Of a DNA stretch of 64,000 nt, positions 8,913 to 18,659 are shown one piece after another. Source of the DNA: Oharaeibacter diazotrophicus (GTDB taxonomy: Bacteria > Pseudomonadota > Alphaproteobacteria > Rhizobiales > Pleomorphomonadaceae); assembly GCF_004362745.1 (NCBI RefSeq), contig NZ_SNXY01000008.1:1-64000 (forward strand). Direction: 5' to 3'. A program made the translations under genes and the position numbers. Within the stretch, counting starts at the first letter, position 1; each line of letters begins with the position of its first letter. The notes under the pieces were generated by a model. The model was given only the letters and a program-made list of their open reading frames with translations. It did not search any database and had not been told where the DNA came from.

Positions 8913-11327
8913 TTGACCGACCGCGCCGTCCCCCTCGCCTGGACCCTCGCCGTCACCGACGCCGGCGCCCACGCCGTGCCGTCGGCGCTTCGCACTGCGC
9001 CCGGGCTCCGTTTCGTCGACGCCCCCGTACCCGGCACCGCCGCCACCGCCCTCCGCGCCGCCGGCCTCTGGGACGGCCGCGCGCCGCTCGCGCTCCACGG
9101 CCGCGACGTCTGGTACGTCGCCGACCTCCCCGAGACCGGCTCGTTCCGGCTCGACCTTTCCGGCCTCGCCGGCATCGCCGAGGTCTTCGTCGGCGACGAC
9201 GTCGTCGCCCGCTCCGCCGACCAGTTCCGCCGTGCGTCGGTCGCCGTCGAGGCGGCTGCCGGCACGATCCTCGCGCTCTGCTTCCGCGCCCTTGCCCCGG
9301 CGCTCGCCGCCCGCGGCCCGCGCGCCCGCTGGCGCGCGCCGATGATCCCGAACCAGGGCCTGCGCCTCGTGCGCACCACCCTGTTCGGCCACATGCCCGG
9401 CTGGACGCCCGCGGTCGACGCCGTCGGCCCGAGCCGCGCCGCCGCGCTGGTCGCACCCGATCCCGACGCCCCGCGCGCGATCTCGATCCGCACCGCCCTC
9501 GACGGCGACACCGGCCGGCTCGACGTCTCGCTGACCCTGCCCGGCACCGACGCACCGCGGCTCGTCTGCGCCGGCGCCGCCGTCACCGCCACCCGCGACG
9601 GCGAGCGCGTCCAGGCCAGCCTCGCGATCCCCGGCGTCGCGCGCTGGTGGCCGGCGAGCCACGGCGAGCCGGTGCTCCACGCGGTCGCGCTCGAGACCGC
9701 CGCCGGCCGGGTCGACCTCGGCCGCGTCGGCTTCCGCACGATCGAGCGCGACCCCAACGCCCGCGGCTTCGGCCTCCGCGTCAACGGCGTGCCGGTGTTC
9801 TGCCGCGGCGCGTGCTGGACCTCGGCCGACGTCGCCGGCCTCGCCGCGACTCGGGAAACGTATGCGCCGCTGCTCCGCCTCGCCGCCGAGGCAGGCATGA
9901 ACATGGTCCGCGTCGGCGGCACCATGATCCCCGAATCACGCGCCTTCTTCGACCTCTGCGACGAACTCGGCCTGATGGTCTGGCAGGAGTTCCCCTTCGC
10001 CAACTTCGACTATCCCGTCGCCGACGCCGCCTTCGCCGAGGCCGTTCGCGCGGAGGCGGCCGACATCTTGGACGAGATCGGCCCCGCCCCCTCGCTCGCC
10101 GTGCTCTGCGGCGGCAGCGAGGTGCTGCAGCAGGCGGCCATGATGGGCCTGCCGCCCGAACGCTGGCCCGGACCGCTCCACGACGAGATCCTGCCGGCCG
10201 TCGCCGCCGAGCGCCGCCCGGACGTGCCCTACGTGCCGAATTCGCCCTCGGGCGGCCCGCTGCCCTTCGTGCCGAACGCCGGCGTCGCGCACTACTACGG
10301 CGTCGGCGCCTACATGCGCCCGCTCGAGGATGCCCGCCGCGCCGAGGTGACCTTCGCCGCCGAGTGCCTCGCCTTCTCCAACGTGCCGGACGCGACGACG
10401 CTCGCGCACGACCTGCCGGTGCCGGCGGTTCACGATCCGCGCTGGAAGGCCGGCGTGCCGCGCGACCTCTCGGCGTCCTGGGACTTCGAGGACGTCCGCG
10501 AGCATTATCTGGCGCTGCTGTTCGGTGTCGATCCGGCGCGGCTCCGCCGCGAGGACCCCGCCCTCCACCTCGACCTCTCGCGCGCCGTCACCGGCCTCGT
10601 CATGGAGGCGACCTTCGCCGAGTGGCGCCGCGGCCGCTCGCCGACCCGCGGCGCCCTGGTCTGGACCCTCGCCGACCTCGCGCCCGGCGCCGGCTGGGGC
10701 GTGATCGATTGGTCGGGACGGCCGAAGCCGGCTTGGTACGCGCTGAAACGGGCTTTCCGTCCGCTGCAGGTCGCCCTCACCGACGAGGGCACCAACGGGC
10801 TCGCGATCCACCTCGTCAACGACCGCCCGGAACCGGTCGCGGCGACGCTGACGCTCGCCTGCCTCAAGGACGGCCGCACGGCGGTGGTGACGCGCGAGCG
10901 CGCGGTGATCCTGGCGCCGCATTCCGCCACCGAGATCTCGGCCTTCGAGCTGATCGGCGCCTTCTTCGACGTCTCCTACGCCTACCGATTCGGCCCGCCC
11001 GGCCACGACGTCACCGTCGCCCGCCTCGTCGGCGCCGACGGCGCGGTGCTCGCGGAGGCGTTCCACCATCCGCTCGGCCTCGGTCACGCCTTCCCGCGGC
11101 CGACGCTGTCGGCCCGGGTCGAGACCGACGCCGCCGGCGCCCGCCTCGTCGTCGCCACCGACGCCTACGCGCCGATCGTGCACGTCGACGCCGGCGCGCT
11201 CCGGCCGGACGACGACTGGTTCGCCCTCGCCCCCGGCACCGAGAAGGTGATTCGGCTCGTCGGCGACGGCCCCGTCGCCGGCGAGGTCGTCACGCCCGGC
11301 GGGCGGTCGCGAATCGGCTTTCGCTGA
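8913..11327 (+). CDS. glycoside hydrolase family 2 (beta-mannosidase-like) protein
   Basis: An 804-residue protein with the GH2 layout: N-terminal sugar-binding beta domain, immunoglobulin-like domain, and a (beta/alpha)8 barrel from about residue 290. The acid/base glutamate is expected in VLCGGSEVLQQ, equivalent to the NGNE region, and the nucleophile in VTFAAECLAFS. No signal peptide is visible, so it is probably cytoplasmic. The chosen start is TTG at 8913, preceded by GAGGACAGCC; the frame is open farther upstream. It follows DUF1839 by 122 bases and its stop overlaps the next gene's ATG. Its role may be remodelling or transferring a sugar in the carrier-protein pathway; hydrolysis has not been shown. 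Confidence 0.78.
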   Translation: MTDRAVPLAWTLAVTDAGAHAVPSALRTAPGLRFVDAPVPGTAATALRAAGLWDGRAPLALHGRDVWYVADLPETGSFRLDLSGLAGIAEVFVGDDVVARSADQFRRASVAVEAAAGTILALCFRALAPALAARGPRARWRAPMIPNQGLRLVRTTLFGHMPGWTPAVDAVGPSRAAALVAPDPDAPRAISIRTALDGDTGRLDVSLTLPGTDAPRLVCAGAAVTATRDGERVQASLAIPGVARWWPASHGEPVLHAVALETAAGRVDLGRVGFRTIERDPNARGFGLRVNGVPVFCRGACWTSADVAGLAATRETYAPLLRLAAEAGMNMVRVGGTMIPESRAFFDLCDELGLMVWQEFPFANFDYPVADAAFAEAVRAEAADILDEIGPAPSLAVLCGGSEVLQQAAMMGLPPERWPGPLHDEILPAVAAERRPDVPYVPNSPSGGPLPFVPNAGVAHYYGVGAYMRPLEDARRAEVTFAAECLAFSNVPDATTLAHDLPVPAVHDPRWKAGVPRDLSASWDFEDVREHYLALLFGVDPARLRREDPALHLDLSRAVTGLVMEATFAEWRRGRSPTRGALVWTLADLAPGAGWGVIDWSGRPKPAWYALKRAFRPLQVALTDEGTNGLAIHLVNDRPEPVAATLTLACLKDGRTAVVTRERAVILAPHSATEISAFELIGAFFDVSYAYRFGPPGHDVTVARLVGADGAVLAEAFHHPLGLGHAFPRPTLSARVETDAAGARLVVATDAYAPIVHVDAGALRPDDDWFALAPGTEKVIRLVGDGPVAGEVVTPGGRSRIGFR

Positions 11328-12817
11328 TGCACCGCCCGTCAACCACGCCGGGCGCAGGATGGCTGGGCCCCGCAACCGCGAGCGCCGATCCCGTGTCCAC
11401 CGCCGAGACCGCCCCCCTGCCGCCGACGCGCGCTCTGCTGTTCCTGCTGGCGCGGCTGCTGACCTTCGGCGCGCTGGTCGCGATGTTCACGATGTCGCCG
11501 GCGCTGCTGCTCGCGATGGGCCTGCCCTACGGCTCGCCGGGCGGGCCGCAGCTCGCCAAGATCCACCCGGCGTCCTTCCTCGCGCTCGGCGCCGTCGTCT
11601 GTTTCCTGATGGCGCGCCGGCCGGTGCCGACGATCGCGCGGCTGTGGCACGACCATCCGGGCCTCATGGTCTACGTGGTCGCGATCGCGGTGCTGATGTT
11701 CCAGGCGGTGGTGGTGCAGCACAAGCCGGTCACGCCGCTGATCGACACCTTCCTGACCTCGGCGCTGACCTTCGTGGCGCTGACCTCCACCACCGAGCGC
11801 GACCGGCGGCTGATGATGGTGGCGGTCCACGTGTTCTTCACGGTGAATTCCGGCATCGCCTATCTCGAGCAGGTGACCTCTTTCCGGCTGCTGCCGACCT
11901 ATCTCGGCAACGAGCTCGTCACCTTCGAGTGGCGTTCGACCGCGCTGCTCGGTCACCCGCTCGTCAACGCCGCCCAGACCGGGCTCTATCTGGTGCTGCT
12001 GTCCGGCCCGGCCGGCCGGGTGTTCGACCCGAGGCTCAGGATCCTCTTGGTGCTGTTCCAGCTCGGCGCCATGACCTGCTTCGGCGGGCGCACCGCCACC
12101 ATCCTGTCGATCGGCGTGCTGCTGCTGCGCCTTGGCAGCGGCGCGCTGGTCGGACTCGGCGGCGCGCGCACCGCCCGCACGACCGCGTCCGCCGCCGCGG
12201 CGATCGCCACCGTCGCGGTGCTCGCCGGCGTGGTCCTGGTCGAGCACGGCGCGCTCGACCGCTTCCTCGGCCGGTTCCAGAACGACGCCGGCAGCGCCGC
12301 CACCCGCGTCGCCATGCTGCACGTGTTCGACCGGATCACGCCGGAGGCCTTCGTCCTCGCCCCCGACCCCGCCGACATCGCCGCCGCCCAGAGACGGCTC
12401 GACATCACCACGGCGATCGAGAGCTTCGTCGTCGCCTTCCCGGCCTATTACGGCCTGCTGGTCAGCGGACTGTTCTTCGTCGGCTTGGCGCTGTTCCTCG
12501 CCGAGATCGTCCGGCTCGTCGGCCGGCCCGCGGTGATCCCGCTCGCCTTCCTGATGGCGGTCAACGCCGGCGCCAACGGCATCTCGACCAAGACGCTCGA
12601 CCTCTCGCTCGCCTTCGCGTCGGTCTATCTCACCACGCTGCCGCTGCGACGGCGCGAGGGCGGCGCCGCCGACGAGACCGCGTCGCCGCCCGAATCGCCG
12701 GCCCTCGCCGTCACCGTCGCACCGGCGCCGGCACCGCTCCGCCCCACCGGCGCACCGGCGACCGGATGGCGCGAGGCCGTCGCCCGCCGCCGGCTCGAAG
12801 TCGCGCCACTCGGGTGA
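11327..12817 (+). CDS. polysaccharide polymerase / O-antigen ligase-like membrane protein (VpsF-like)
   Basis: A 496-residue protein with about ten hydrophobic helices. It has the Wzy/WaaL-type organisation and resembles the VpsF family (TALLGHPLVNAAQTGLYLVLL, a large loop with the DRFLGRFQNDAGSAATRVAM region). Such proteins polymerise or ligate lipid-linked glycans at the periplasmic face of the inner membrane. Start and stop are joined as TGATG with the GH2 gene, so it is the last gene of the carrier-protein operon. The C-terminal 60 residues are Pro/Ala-rich and probably disordered. The family is assigned from topology and a few motifs. Confidence 0.7.
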   Translation: MHRPSTTPGAGWLGPATASADPVSTAETAPLPPTRALLFLLARLLTFGALVAMFTMSPALLLAMGLPYGSPGGPQLAKIHPASFLALGAVVCFLMARRPVPTIARLWHDHPGLMVYVVAIAVLMFQAVVVQHKPVTPLIDTFLTSALTFVALTSTTERDRRLMMVAVHVFFTVNSGIAYLEQVTSFRLLPTYLGNELVTFEWRSTALLGHPLVNAAQTGLYLVLLSGPAGRVFDPRLRILLVLFQLGAMTCFGGRTATILSIGVLLLRLGSGALVGLGGARTARTTASAAAAIATVAVLAGVVLVEHGALDRFLGRFQNDAGSAATRVAMLHVFDRITPEAFVLAPDPADIAAAQRRLDITTAIESFVVAFPAYYGLLVSGLFFVGLALFLAEIVRLVGRPAVIPLAFLMAVNAGANGISTKTLDLSLAFASVYLTTLPLRRREGGAADETASPPESPALAVTVAPAPAPLRPTGAPATGWREAVARRRLEVAPLG

Positions 12818-12847
12818 TTCGTCAGGGCGATCGCTCGAAGCCGCGGT

Positions 12848-13030
12848 TCATCCCTCCCCTCGAGGGGAGGGTCCGAGCGGAGCGAGGGGAAAGGGTCGCC
12901 CTTTTTCCCGTCCACCTGCCCGTTTTGGATCGGAACGAGGCTCAGCTCGACCAAAACGCGCTTGGTCTCCCCACAAAGACGACCCCTTCCGGCCCATCGG
13001 GCCACCTTCCCCTAAGGGGAAGGATGAATG
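12848..13030. repeat. palindrome-ended dispersed intergenic repeat / bidirectional terminator
   Basis: It begins with a perfect 20-base palindrome CCCTCCCCTCGAGGGGAGGG (12852-12871), followed by GTCCGAGCGGAGCGAGGGG, and ends with CCTTCCCCTAAGGGGAAGG (13005-13023) followed by ATGAATGG. Elements of this style are scattered between genes in many alphaproteobacterial genomes. It lies between convergent genes, where either hairpin could terminate both transcripts. Confidence 0.6.
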
Positions 13031-13077
13031 GCAGCTTCGCGCGATTGCCGCGCGGCCGATCCGATTCGCGGGGGTGT

Positions 13078-13947
13078 CTACTGCTTCGGCTCGTGCAGGG
13101 TCAGCCAGAGGCCGGCGTGGTCGACGTCGCCGAAGGCGGCGAAGGTGTCGCGGAAGAGCTCGAGGGCGAGGCCCGAGAAGGGCGACGGCGCGCCCGATTC
13201 GGCCGCGGTCGCGAGCGCGTTCTCGAGATCCTTGATCTGCAGCGACGTCCGCCCGCCCGGCACGAAGTCCTGCGCGATCATCCGCGCGCCGTGCAGGTCC
13301 AGGATCCGGCTCTCGGCGAAGCCGCCGCGCAGGGCGTCGCGCACCGCGGCCGGGTCGGCGCCGGCCCGCTCGGCCAGCACCAGCGCCTCGGCGACCGCGC
13401 CGATCGTCACCGCCACGATCATCTGGTTGGCGAGCTTGGCGACCTGCCCCGCGCCGGCGGGGCCGACCAGCGTCGGCCGGCCCATCGCCTCCAGCACCGG
13501 CCGGACCGCCTCGAACACCGCCGGATCGCCGCCGGCCATGATCGCCAGCGTGCCCTCGGCCGCGCCCTTGGTGCCGCCGGAGACGGGCGCGTCGAGATGG
13601 TGGACGCCGCGGGCGGCGAGGCGGGCGGCATGGGCGCGCGCCTCGGCGGGGGCGATCGAACTCATGTCGACCACCACGGCGCCGGCCGGGATCCGGTCGG
13701 CGACGTCGCCGCCGAACAGCACCTCGGCGACCGTCGCGCCCTTGGCGAGCATCGTGATCACCACCTCGGCGTCCTCGACCGCGTCGCCGGCGTCGGCGAA
13801 GGCGGTGGCGCCGAGCGCCACCAGCGGCTCGGTCTTCTCCGCCGTGCGGTTCCAGACGCGGACGGCGTGGCCGGCGGCGAGGAGCCGCGCGGCCTGCCGG
13901 GCGCCCATCAGGCCGATGCCGAGGAAGGCGATGCGCCGTGCGGTCAT
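13078..13947 (-). CDS. NAD(P)-dependent beta-hydroxyacid dehydrogenase (3-hydroxyisobutyrate / tartronate semialdehyde reductase type)
   Basis: A 289-residue protein. The Rossmann motif GIGLMG is at the N-terminus, the substrate-binding signature DAPVSGGTKGAAEGTLAIMAGG sits near residue 118, and the catalytic lysine is in GQVAKLANQM. It interconverts a beta-hydroxyacid and its semialdehyde, such as 3-hydroxyisobutyrate, glycerate or gamma-hydroxybutyrate; the exact substrate cannot be told. The length is normal for the family. It is downstream of argB on the same strand with a 48-base gap, so the two could be cotranscribed. Confidence 0.88.
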   Translation of the reverse strand: MTARRIAFLGIGLMGARQAARLLAAGHAVRVWNRTAEKTEPLVALGATAFADAGDAVEDAEVVITMLAKGATVAEVLFGGDVADRIPAGAVVVDMSSIAPAEARAHAARLAARGVHHLDAPVSGGTKGAAEGTLAIMAGGDPAVFEAVRPVLEAMGRPTLVGPAGAGQVAKLANQMIVAVTIGAVAEALVLAERAGADPAAVRDALRGGFAESRILDLHGARMIAQDFVPGGRTSLQIKDLENALATAAESGAPSPFSGLALELFRDTFAAFGDVDHAGLWLTLHEPKQ

Positions 13948-13995
13948 GGACGTGTCCTCCTGTTGGAGCCGACGGGCGACCGGACGTGCCGCCGG

Positions 13996-14913
13996 TCAGG
14001 GCGTGATCAGCGTGCCCGCCCCGGTCTCGGTGAAGATCTCGAGCAGCACCGCGTGCGGCGTCTTGCCGTTGACGATCACGACGCCCTCGACGCCGCGCGC
14101 CAGCGCGTCGATGCAGGTCTCGACCTTGGGGATCATGCCGCCGGAGATGGTGCCGTCGGCGATCAGGGCGCGGGCGTCGGTCACCGACAGTTCCTTGATC
14201 AGCCGGCCCTGCTTGTCGAGCACGCCCGGCACGTCGGTGAGGAACAGGAGCCGCGTCGCGTGCATGGCACCGGCGATGGCGCCGGCGAAGGTGTCGGCGT
14301 TGACGTTGTAGGTCTCGCCGTCCTCGCCCGGGGCGACCGGGGCGACCACGGGGATCAGTTCCTCCTTGGCCACCATGTCGAGCACGGCCGGGTTCACCGT
14401 CTTCGGCTCGCCGACGAAGCCGAGGTCGACGATCCGCTCGATGTTGCTATCGGGGTCGCGCATGGTGCGCGTCGCCCGCTCGACGACGACGAGGTTGCCG
14501 TCCTTGCCGCACAGGCCGATGGCGCGGCCGCCCTCGGCGTTGATCGCCGAGACGATGTTCTTGTTGATCGAGCCGGCGAGGACCATCTCGACGATCTCGA
14601 CCGTGGCCTTGTCGGTGACGCGCAGGCCGGCGCGGAACTCCGACTTGATGCCGAGCTTGTCGAGCATGGCGCCGATCTGCGGCCCGCCGCCGTGCACCAC
14701 GATCGGCTTCATGCCCGACTGCTTCAGGAGCACGATGTCGCGGGCGAAGGCGCGCGCCAGCGCCTCGTCGCCCATGGCGTGGCCGCCGTATTTCACCACG
14801 ACCGTCTTGTCGTCGTAGCGCTGCATGTAGGGCAGCGCCTCGGAGATCACCCGGGCCCGGGAGACCATGGCCTCCTCGCTCAGCGTGGTGGCGACGTCGC
14901 CGTTGGCGGACAT
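13996..14913 (-). CDS. argB: acetylglutamate kinase
   Basis: A 305-residue enzyme that phosphorylates N-acetylglutamate, the second step of arginine biosynthesis, in the cytoplasm. Diagnostic segments are [18 protein letters not shown], LVGxINK-type [12 protein letters not shown], and the ATP-site segment [15 protein letters not shown]. The N-terminal extension (about 30 residues before KTVVVKYGG) is typical of arginine-sensitive ArgB enzymes, so feedback inhibition is likely. Its presence on the same side as engB/yidC agrees with the rhizobial order rpmH-rnpA-yidC-engB-argB, here with extra genes inserted. Confidence 0.95.
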   Translation of the reverse strand: MSANGDVATTLSEEAMVSRARVISEALPYMQRYDDKTVVVKYGGHAMGDEALARAFARDIVLLKQSGMKPIVVHGGGPQIGAMLDKLGIKSEFRAGLRVTDKATVEIVEMVLAGSINKNIVSAINAEGGRAIGLCGKDGNLVVVERATRTMRDPDSNIERIVDLGFVGEPKTVNPAVLDMVAKEELIPVVAPVAPGEDGETYNVNADTFAGAIAGAMHATRLLFLTDVPGVLDKQGRLIKELSVTDARALIADGTISGGMIPKVETCIDALARGVEGVVIVNGKTPHAVLLEIFTETGAGTLITP

Positions 14914-15019
14914 GGGCTCGGCCCTCGTGTTGGACGGTTCGCGGAAGTCGGCGCCCCTATAGCCGAAAGGCGCGCCCGGCTCAACGCCGGGCGGGGCGAT
15001 CGGGATGGTCGCCAGCCGC

Positions 15020-16330
15020 TCAGTCCGCCTTCTCCTGGTACTTCAGCTCCGTCACCGGCAATGCACCCCGGTGGATAACGGCCTCGAAGGTGCGCAGGCG
15101 CTGGTAGATCGACAGCAACTCGACGATCGTCGACCAGGAACTCACGAGATACTGGAAGGACGAACGCACCTGCCCGAAGGCGTTCAGGATCTGGTTCATC
15201 GCGCCGAGCGTGATCTTTCCGGCGACGATCGTCGGCGCCAACACGATGTAGGGAAATATGTTGTCGGTCTGCAGGTAGAAAATGCGGGCGACATTGAAGT
15301 ATGTGTAGTGGAAGTAGAGCCGGAAATAGTTTCTACGTACCGCGTCGAACAGCTCGTTGATCGTCGGCGGGCGGGCGCGATCGGGATCGTCCTCGCCGTA
15401 GACCAGTTCCTTGCGGAAGGCGGCCTCGGTGCGCTGGTTGCGGAATTCCAGGCCCGGAAGCTTGATGCCGACCAGAGCCAGGAAGGCCGTGCCGAAGATC
15501 GACCACAGGATCGCGACCACCATCAACGGATACGGGACGGTGCCGACGATCGGGAGTTCGGTGACGTTGGCGGAGAGGCGGAGCAACACCGGCAGGAAGG
15601 CGATCAGCGTCATGACGCTGTCGATCAGACTGACCCCGAGGCCCTCCACCGTCGTGGAGAAGCGCATGGTGTCCTCCTGGACGCGCTGTGATGCGCCTTC
15701 CACTTGGCGCAGCCTGTCCCAGTTGGCGAGGTAGTAGTCGTTCATCGCCGTGCGCCAGCGGAAGATGTAATGGCTGACGAAGAAGCGGGTCGCCACGCCG
15801 ACGGTCACCGCGATGAAGGCGATCTCCGCGAAGGTGAGGATCTCGGCGTAGAACTCGGCCAGTTCCACGGGTCGCGTCTTCGCGAGCGCGGCCTGGATCA
15901 GGTCGTAGAACGGGCCGTACCAATTGTTGATCGCGACCGAGACCTGCACCTGGAAATAGGTCGTGAAGACGATCAGGGCGGAGCCGAGCACCGACCATTT
16001 CCACCACGGATGCGGCGCGATCAACTGCCACGCGCCGGCGAACAGCAGGGTGGCGACGGCGTAGTAGATGTAGAACCACAGGAAGTCGCCGGTCAGGAAG
16101 AAGGCGGCTCCGGTCTCTGCGGCGTCCTTGGGCGGCGCGAGGAAGCCGAGCAGCGTCCCGATCTCGTCGCCCCCCGCGTACCAACTCGCCGTCACCAGGA
16201 TCATCCACACCAGCGCGGAGATGAAGAACGGCTTGGGGCGCGGGAAGAAGGAGACGAACAAGGGCGGGCTCCGGGGTCTTCGGCAGGCACGGGACGCCGC
16301 GTTGCGCAGCGCCCCCGTCGTTGTCGACAT
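15020..16330 (-). CDS. SbmA/BacA-type peptide antibiotic transporter
   Basis: A 436-residue inner-membrane protein of the SbmA/BacA family, which imports proline-rich and NCR-type antimicrobial peptides and is needed for very-long-chain fatty acid modification and symbiosis in rhizobia. Family marks are [45 protein letters not shown] and RVEFR-like [23 protein letters not shown] near the cytoplasmic face. It has about seven membrane helices and a normal length. The ATG at 16330 is chosen because it precedes a basic N-terminus and the first helix; the frame runs on upstream without similarity. It is divergent from the small membrane gene at 16464. Confidence 0.85.
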   Translation of the reverse strand: MSTTTGALRNAASRACRRPRSPPLFVSFFPRPKPFFISALVWMILVTASWYAGGDEIGTLLGFLAPPKDAAETGAAFFLTGDFLWFYIYYAVATLLFAGAWQLIAPHPWWKWSVLGSALIVFTTYFQVQVSVAINNWYGPFYDLIQAALAKTRPVELAEFYAEILTFAEIAFIAVTVGVATRFFVSHYIFRWRTAMNDYYLANWDRLRQVEGASQRVQEDTMRFSTTVEGLGVSLIDSVMTLIAFLPVLLRLSANVTELPIVGTVPYPLMVVAILWSIFGTAFLALVGIKLPGLEFRNQRTEAAFRKELVYGEDDPDRARPPTINELFDAVRRNYFRLYFHYTYFNVARIFYLQTDNIFPYIVLAPTIVAGKITLGAMNQILNAFGQVRSSFQYLVSSWSTIVELLSIYQRLRTFEAVIHRGALPVTELKYQEKAD

Positions 16331-16463
16331 CAGGTTTTCTGCGGACGCACCATAGGGCCGCGCCACAGGTCGCGCCACCGCCGGATTGACACCGGTCAAG
16401 GCGGGACGAATCCCTTTGCGGGAGGATTGTGCCCGTTCCATGATGGCCCCGCGGAGGGCGGCG

Positions 16464-16742
16464 ATGGCGCGGACGAACCGGATTCTCCAGGAAATCGCGG
16501 CCTTGCGGGCGGAACTCGCGGCCGCCGCGGCGGCGGTCGCGCCCGGCCCGGACGTCGCCGGTTCCGCGCCGGACGCCGCGCCGCTCCCCGACGAGGTCGC
16601 CGCCCTGATCGCCGCCGCCCGCGAGCGGGTCGAAGAGGGCGCGGCCGAGATCGAGGCCTTCGCCGAGGAGCACCCGCTGGCGGTGACGGCGGCGGCGTTC
16701 CTGGTCGGCGTCGTGGTCGGCCGGATCTGGAGGGGGCGATGA
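16464..16742 (+). CDS. small C-tail-anchored protein (ElaB/YqjD/DUF883-like)
   Basis: A 92-residue protein with a long alanine/glutamate-rich helix (residues 8-70) ending in a single membrane segment [15 protein letters not shown] and a basic tail. This is the layout of the ElaB/YqjD family, which tethers stationary-phase ribosomes to the membrane. The ATG at 16464 follows GGAGGGCGGCG. It overlaps the next gene by ATGA. The function is inferred from topology only. Confidence 0.65.
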   Translation: MARTNRILQEIAALRAELAAAAAAVAPGPDVAGSAPDAAPLPDEVAALIAAARERVEEGAAEIEAFAEEHPLAVTAAAFLVGVVVGRIWRGR

Positions 16743-17221
16743 ACGTCGACGGCCTGTTGCGCAATCTCAAGGTGCTGGTCCGCGCCGAGCGGATCCTCGC
16801 CGACATCCGCCTGCGCCGGGCGGCGACCCGCGCCGGCCTCGTCGTCACCGCGGGCCTGTTCGCCGTGATCGGCCTGACGCTGCTCGGCTACGCCGGCTTC
16901 CTCGCGCTCGAGACGGTGATCGGTCCGATCTGGGCCGCCGTCGCCCTCGGAGCCGCCGCCCTCGCCTTCGCCGCCGTGCTGATGCTGGTAGCCGGCTCGT
17001 CCGAGCCGGGCCGCGACCACGCCGTCGCCCTCGACCTCGAGGCCGCCGCGCTCGACGCCCTCGCCGCCGACCTGCGCGGCGCCGAGGCCGACATCCGCGG
17101 CCTCGCCGGCTTCGTCCGCAACCCGTTCGATTCGGCGCTGCCGGGTCTGATCGTCCCGCTCGCCACCGTCCTCCTCAAAGCCCTGCGCGGCAAGCGCGGC
17201 AAGGACGCCCCGCCGGCCTGA
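16739..17221 (+). CDS. small two-helix membrane protein (holin-X/DUF1469-like)
   Basis: A 160-residue protein with an amphipathic N-terminus, two adjacent hydrophobic helices (about residues 38-60 and 65-88), and an alanine-rich C-terminal region ending in a hydrophobic stretch and KRGKD. The organisation resembles the phage holin family / Actinobacterial Holin-X proteins that often accompany YqjD-type genes. Translation is coupled to the preceding gene through ATGA. No catalytic motif. Confidence 0.6.
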   Translation: MNVDGLLRNLKVLVRAERILADIRLRRAATRAGLVVTAGLFAVIGLTLLGYAGFLALETVIGPIWAAVALGAAALAFAAVLMLVAGSSEPGRDHAVALDLEAAALDALAADLRGAEADIRGLAGFVRNPFDSALPGLIVPLATVLLKALRGKRGKDAPPA

Positions 17222-17242
17222 GCGCTAGGGCGACGGAGGGCC

Positions 17243-17905
17243 TCACCCGATCAGGGCGGCGATGGCGGCACGGAGTTCGTCGATGCCGGCGCCCTTCTCG
17301 GACGAGGTGGTCAGCACCTCCGGGTGGGCGGCGGGGCGCTTGCGGATGCGCTCGAGGGTCTCGGCGGCGAGCTTGGCGATGCCGCCGGGCTTCAGCTTGT
17401 CGGCCTTGGTGAGCACGACCTGATAGGACACCGCCGCCTTGTCGAGGAGGTCGAGCACCTCCTCGTCGTTCTTCTTCAGGCCGTGGCGGCCGTCGATCAG
17501 CACGAAGACGCGGCGGAGATTCGGCCGTCCGCGCAGATAGTCGCGAATCAGCCGGTTCCAGACGTCGACCTTCTCCTTCGGCGCCTCGGCATAGCCGTAG
17601 CCGGGCATGTCGACCAGGAAGACGCCGCTGTCGCGCTCGGGCTTGAACAGGTTGAGTTCCTGCGTCCGGCCCGGGGTGTTGGACGTGCGCGCGAGGCCGC
17701 CCTGGCCGGTCAGCGCGTTGATCAGGCTGGACTTGCCGACGTTGGAGCGCCCGGCGAAGGCGACCTCGACCGTGCCGGCCACCGGCGGCAGGTCGTCGAC
17801 GCGGCTCATGCCGCGCACGAAGGTCCACGGCCGCGCGAACAAGAGGCGCACGGCTTCGGAAGGCTCGGGATTCCGCGGCCCGGGGCCGCCGTCGATGTCG
17901 CTCAC
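17243..17905 (-). CDS. engB: ribosome biogenesis GTP-binding protein EngB (YihA/YsxC)
   Basis: A 220-residue GTPase required for assembly of the 50S ribosomal subunit. The GTP-binding motifs are all intact: G1 [10 protein letters not shown]3 DMPGYG, G4 TKADK, G5 TSSEKG. The GTG start at 17905 follows GGAGAG by seven bases; the frame stays open upstream over the acetyltransferase gene. Its start overlaps the stop of the acetyltransferase gene by four bases. It belongs to the conserved yidC-engB-argB block. Confidence 0.93.
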   Translation of the reverse strand: MSDIDGGPGPRNPEPSEAVRLLFARPWTFVRGMSRVDDLPPVAGTVEVAFAGRSNVGKSSLINALTGQGGLARTSNTPGRTQELNLFKPERDSGVFLVDMPGYGYAEAPKEKVDVWNRLIRDYLRGRPNLRRVFVLIDGRHGLKKNDEEVLDLLDKAAVSYQVVLTKADKLKPGGIAKLAAETLERIRKRPAAHPEVLTTSSEKGAGIDELRAAIAALIG

Positions 17906-18567
17906 GCTGGCTCTCCGGCCGCCCGACGCAGTGCGTCGAGGTCGGCTCCCCTGATGGCCTCGAGGTTGCTGGTAACCCGTTCCACCGGCCAGTTCCACCA
18001 TGCGATCGCGAGCAACTCGTCGATCACCGCGTCGGGGAACCGGCGGCGCACCACCCGGGCCGGGTTGCCGGCCACGATGGCGTAGGGCGGCACGTCGGCG
18101 GTCACGACCGCGCGGGCCGCCACGATCGCTCCCGCGCCGATGCGCACGCCCGGCATCACCACCGCCTCCATGCCGATCCAGACGTCGTCCTCGACCACCG
18201 TGTCGCCGCGCAGGCCGGCCACGATGGTGCCGAAGTCGAAGTCGCGCTCCCAGCCGTGGCCGAAGATCTGGAACGGGAAGGTCGAGAACCCGGTCATGGC
18301 GTGGTTGGCGCCGTTCATAACGAAGCGGACACCGCTCGCGATCGCGACGTAGCGCCCGATCACCAGCCGGTCGCCGAGGAAGTCGTAGTGGTGGAGGACG
18401 CAGGTGTCCTGGAACCGCTCCGGCGCCACCGGGTCGTCATAGTAGGAGAAGTCGCCGACCGTGATGTTCGCCCGGTCGACCACCGCCTTCAGGAACACCA
18501 CGCGCGGATGGCCCGCCACCGGATGGCGGGCCGAGGGATCGGGGTGGGTCGGGGCGGTGTCGGTCAC
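17902..18567 (-). CDS. CatB-like hexapeptide O-acetyltransferase
   Basis: A 221-residue left-handed beta-helix acyltransferase of the xenobiotic acyltransferase (CatB/Vat) type. The motifs [19 protein letters not shown] and [29 protein letters not shown], and the ending [12 protein letters not shown], are characteristic, and the histidine in NGANHAM is the expected catalytic base. It uses acetyl-CoA to acetylate a hydroxyl; chloramphenicol, streptogramin or an endogenous sugar are all possible. The GTG at 18567 is the best start. It is inserted between yidC and engB in an otherwise conserved order, suggesting lineage-specific acquisition. Confidence 0.82.
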   Translation of the reverse strand: MTDTAPTHPDPSARHPVAGHPRVVFLKAVVDRANITVGDFSYYDDPVAPERFQDTCVLHHYDFLGDRLVIGRYVAIASGVRFVMNGANHAMTGFSTFPFQIFGHGWERDFDFGTIVAGLRGDTVVEDDVWIGMEAVVMPGVRIGAGAIVAARAVVTADVPPYAIVAGNPARVVRRRFPDAVIDELLAIAWWNWPVERVTSNLEAIRGADLDALRRAAGEPA

Positions 18568-18659
18568 GACGGGCGGCTCTCGGTCCAGGGTCCCTCGCGC
18601 GGCGGCGCCGCCGGTCGGCGGCACGGTCCCGGCCCGTCTCGCCCCCTCCGGAGGCGGCG

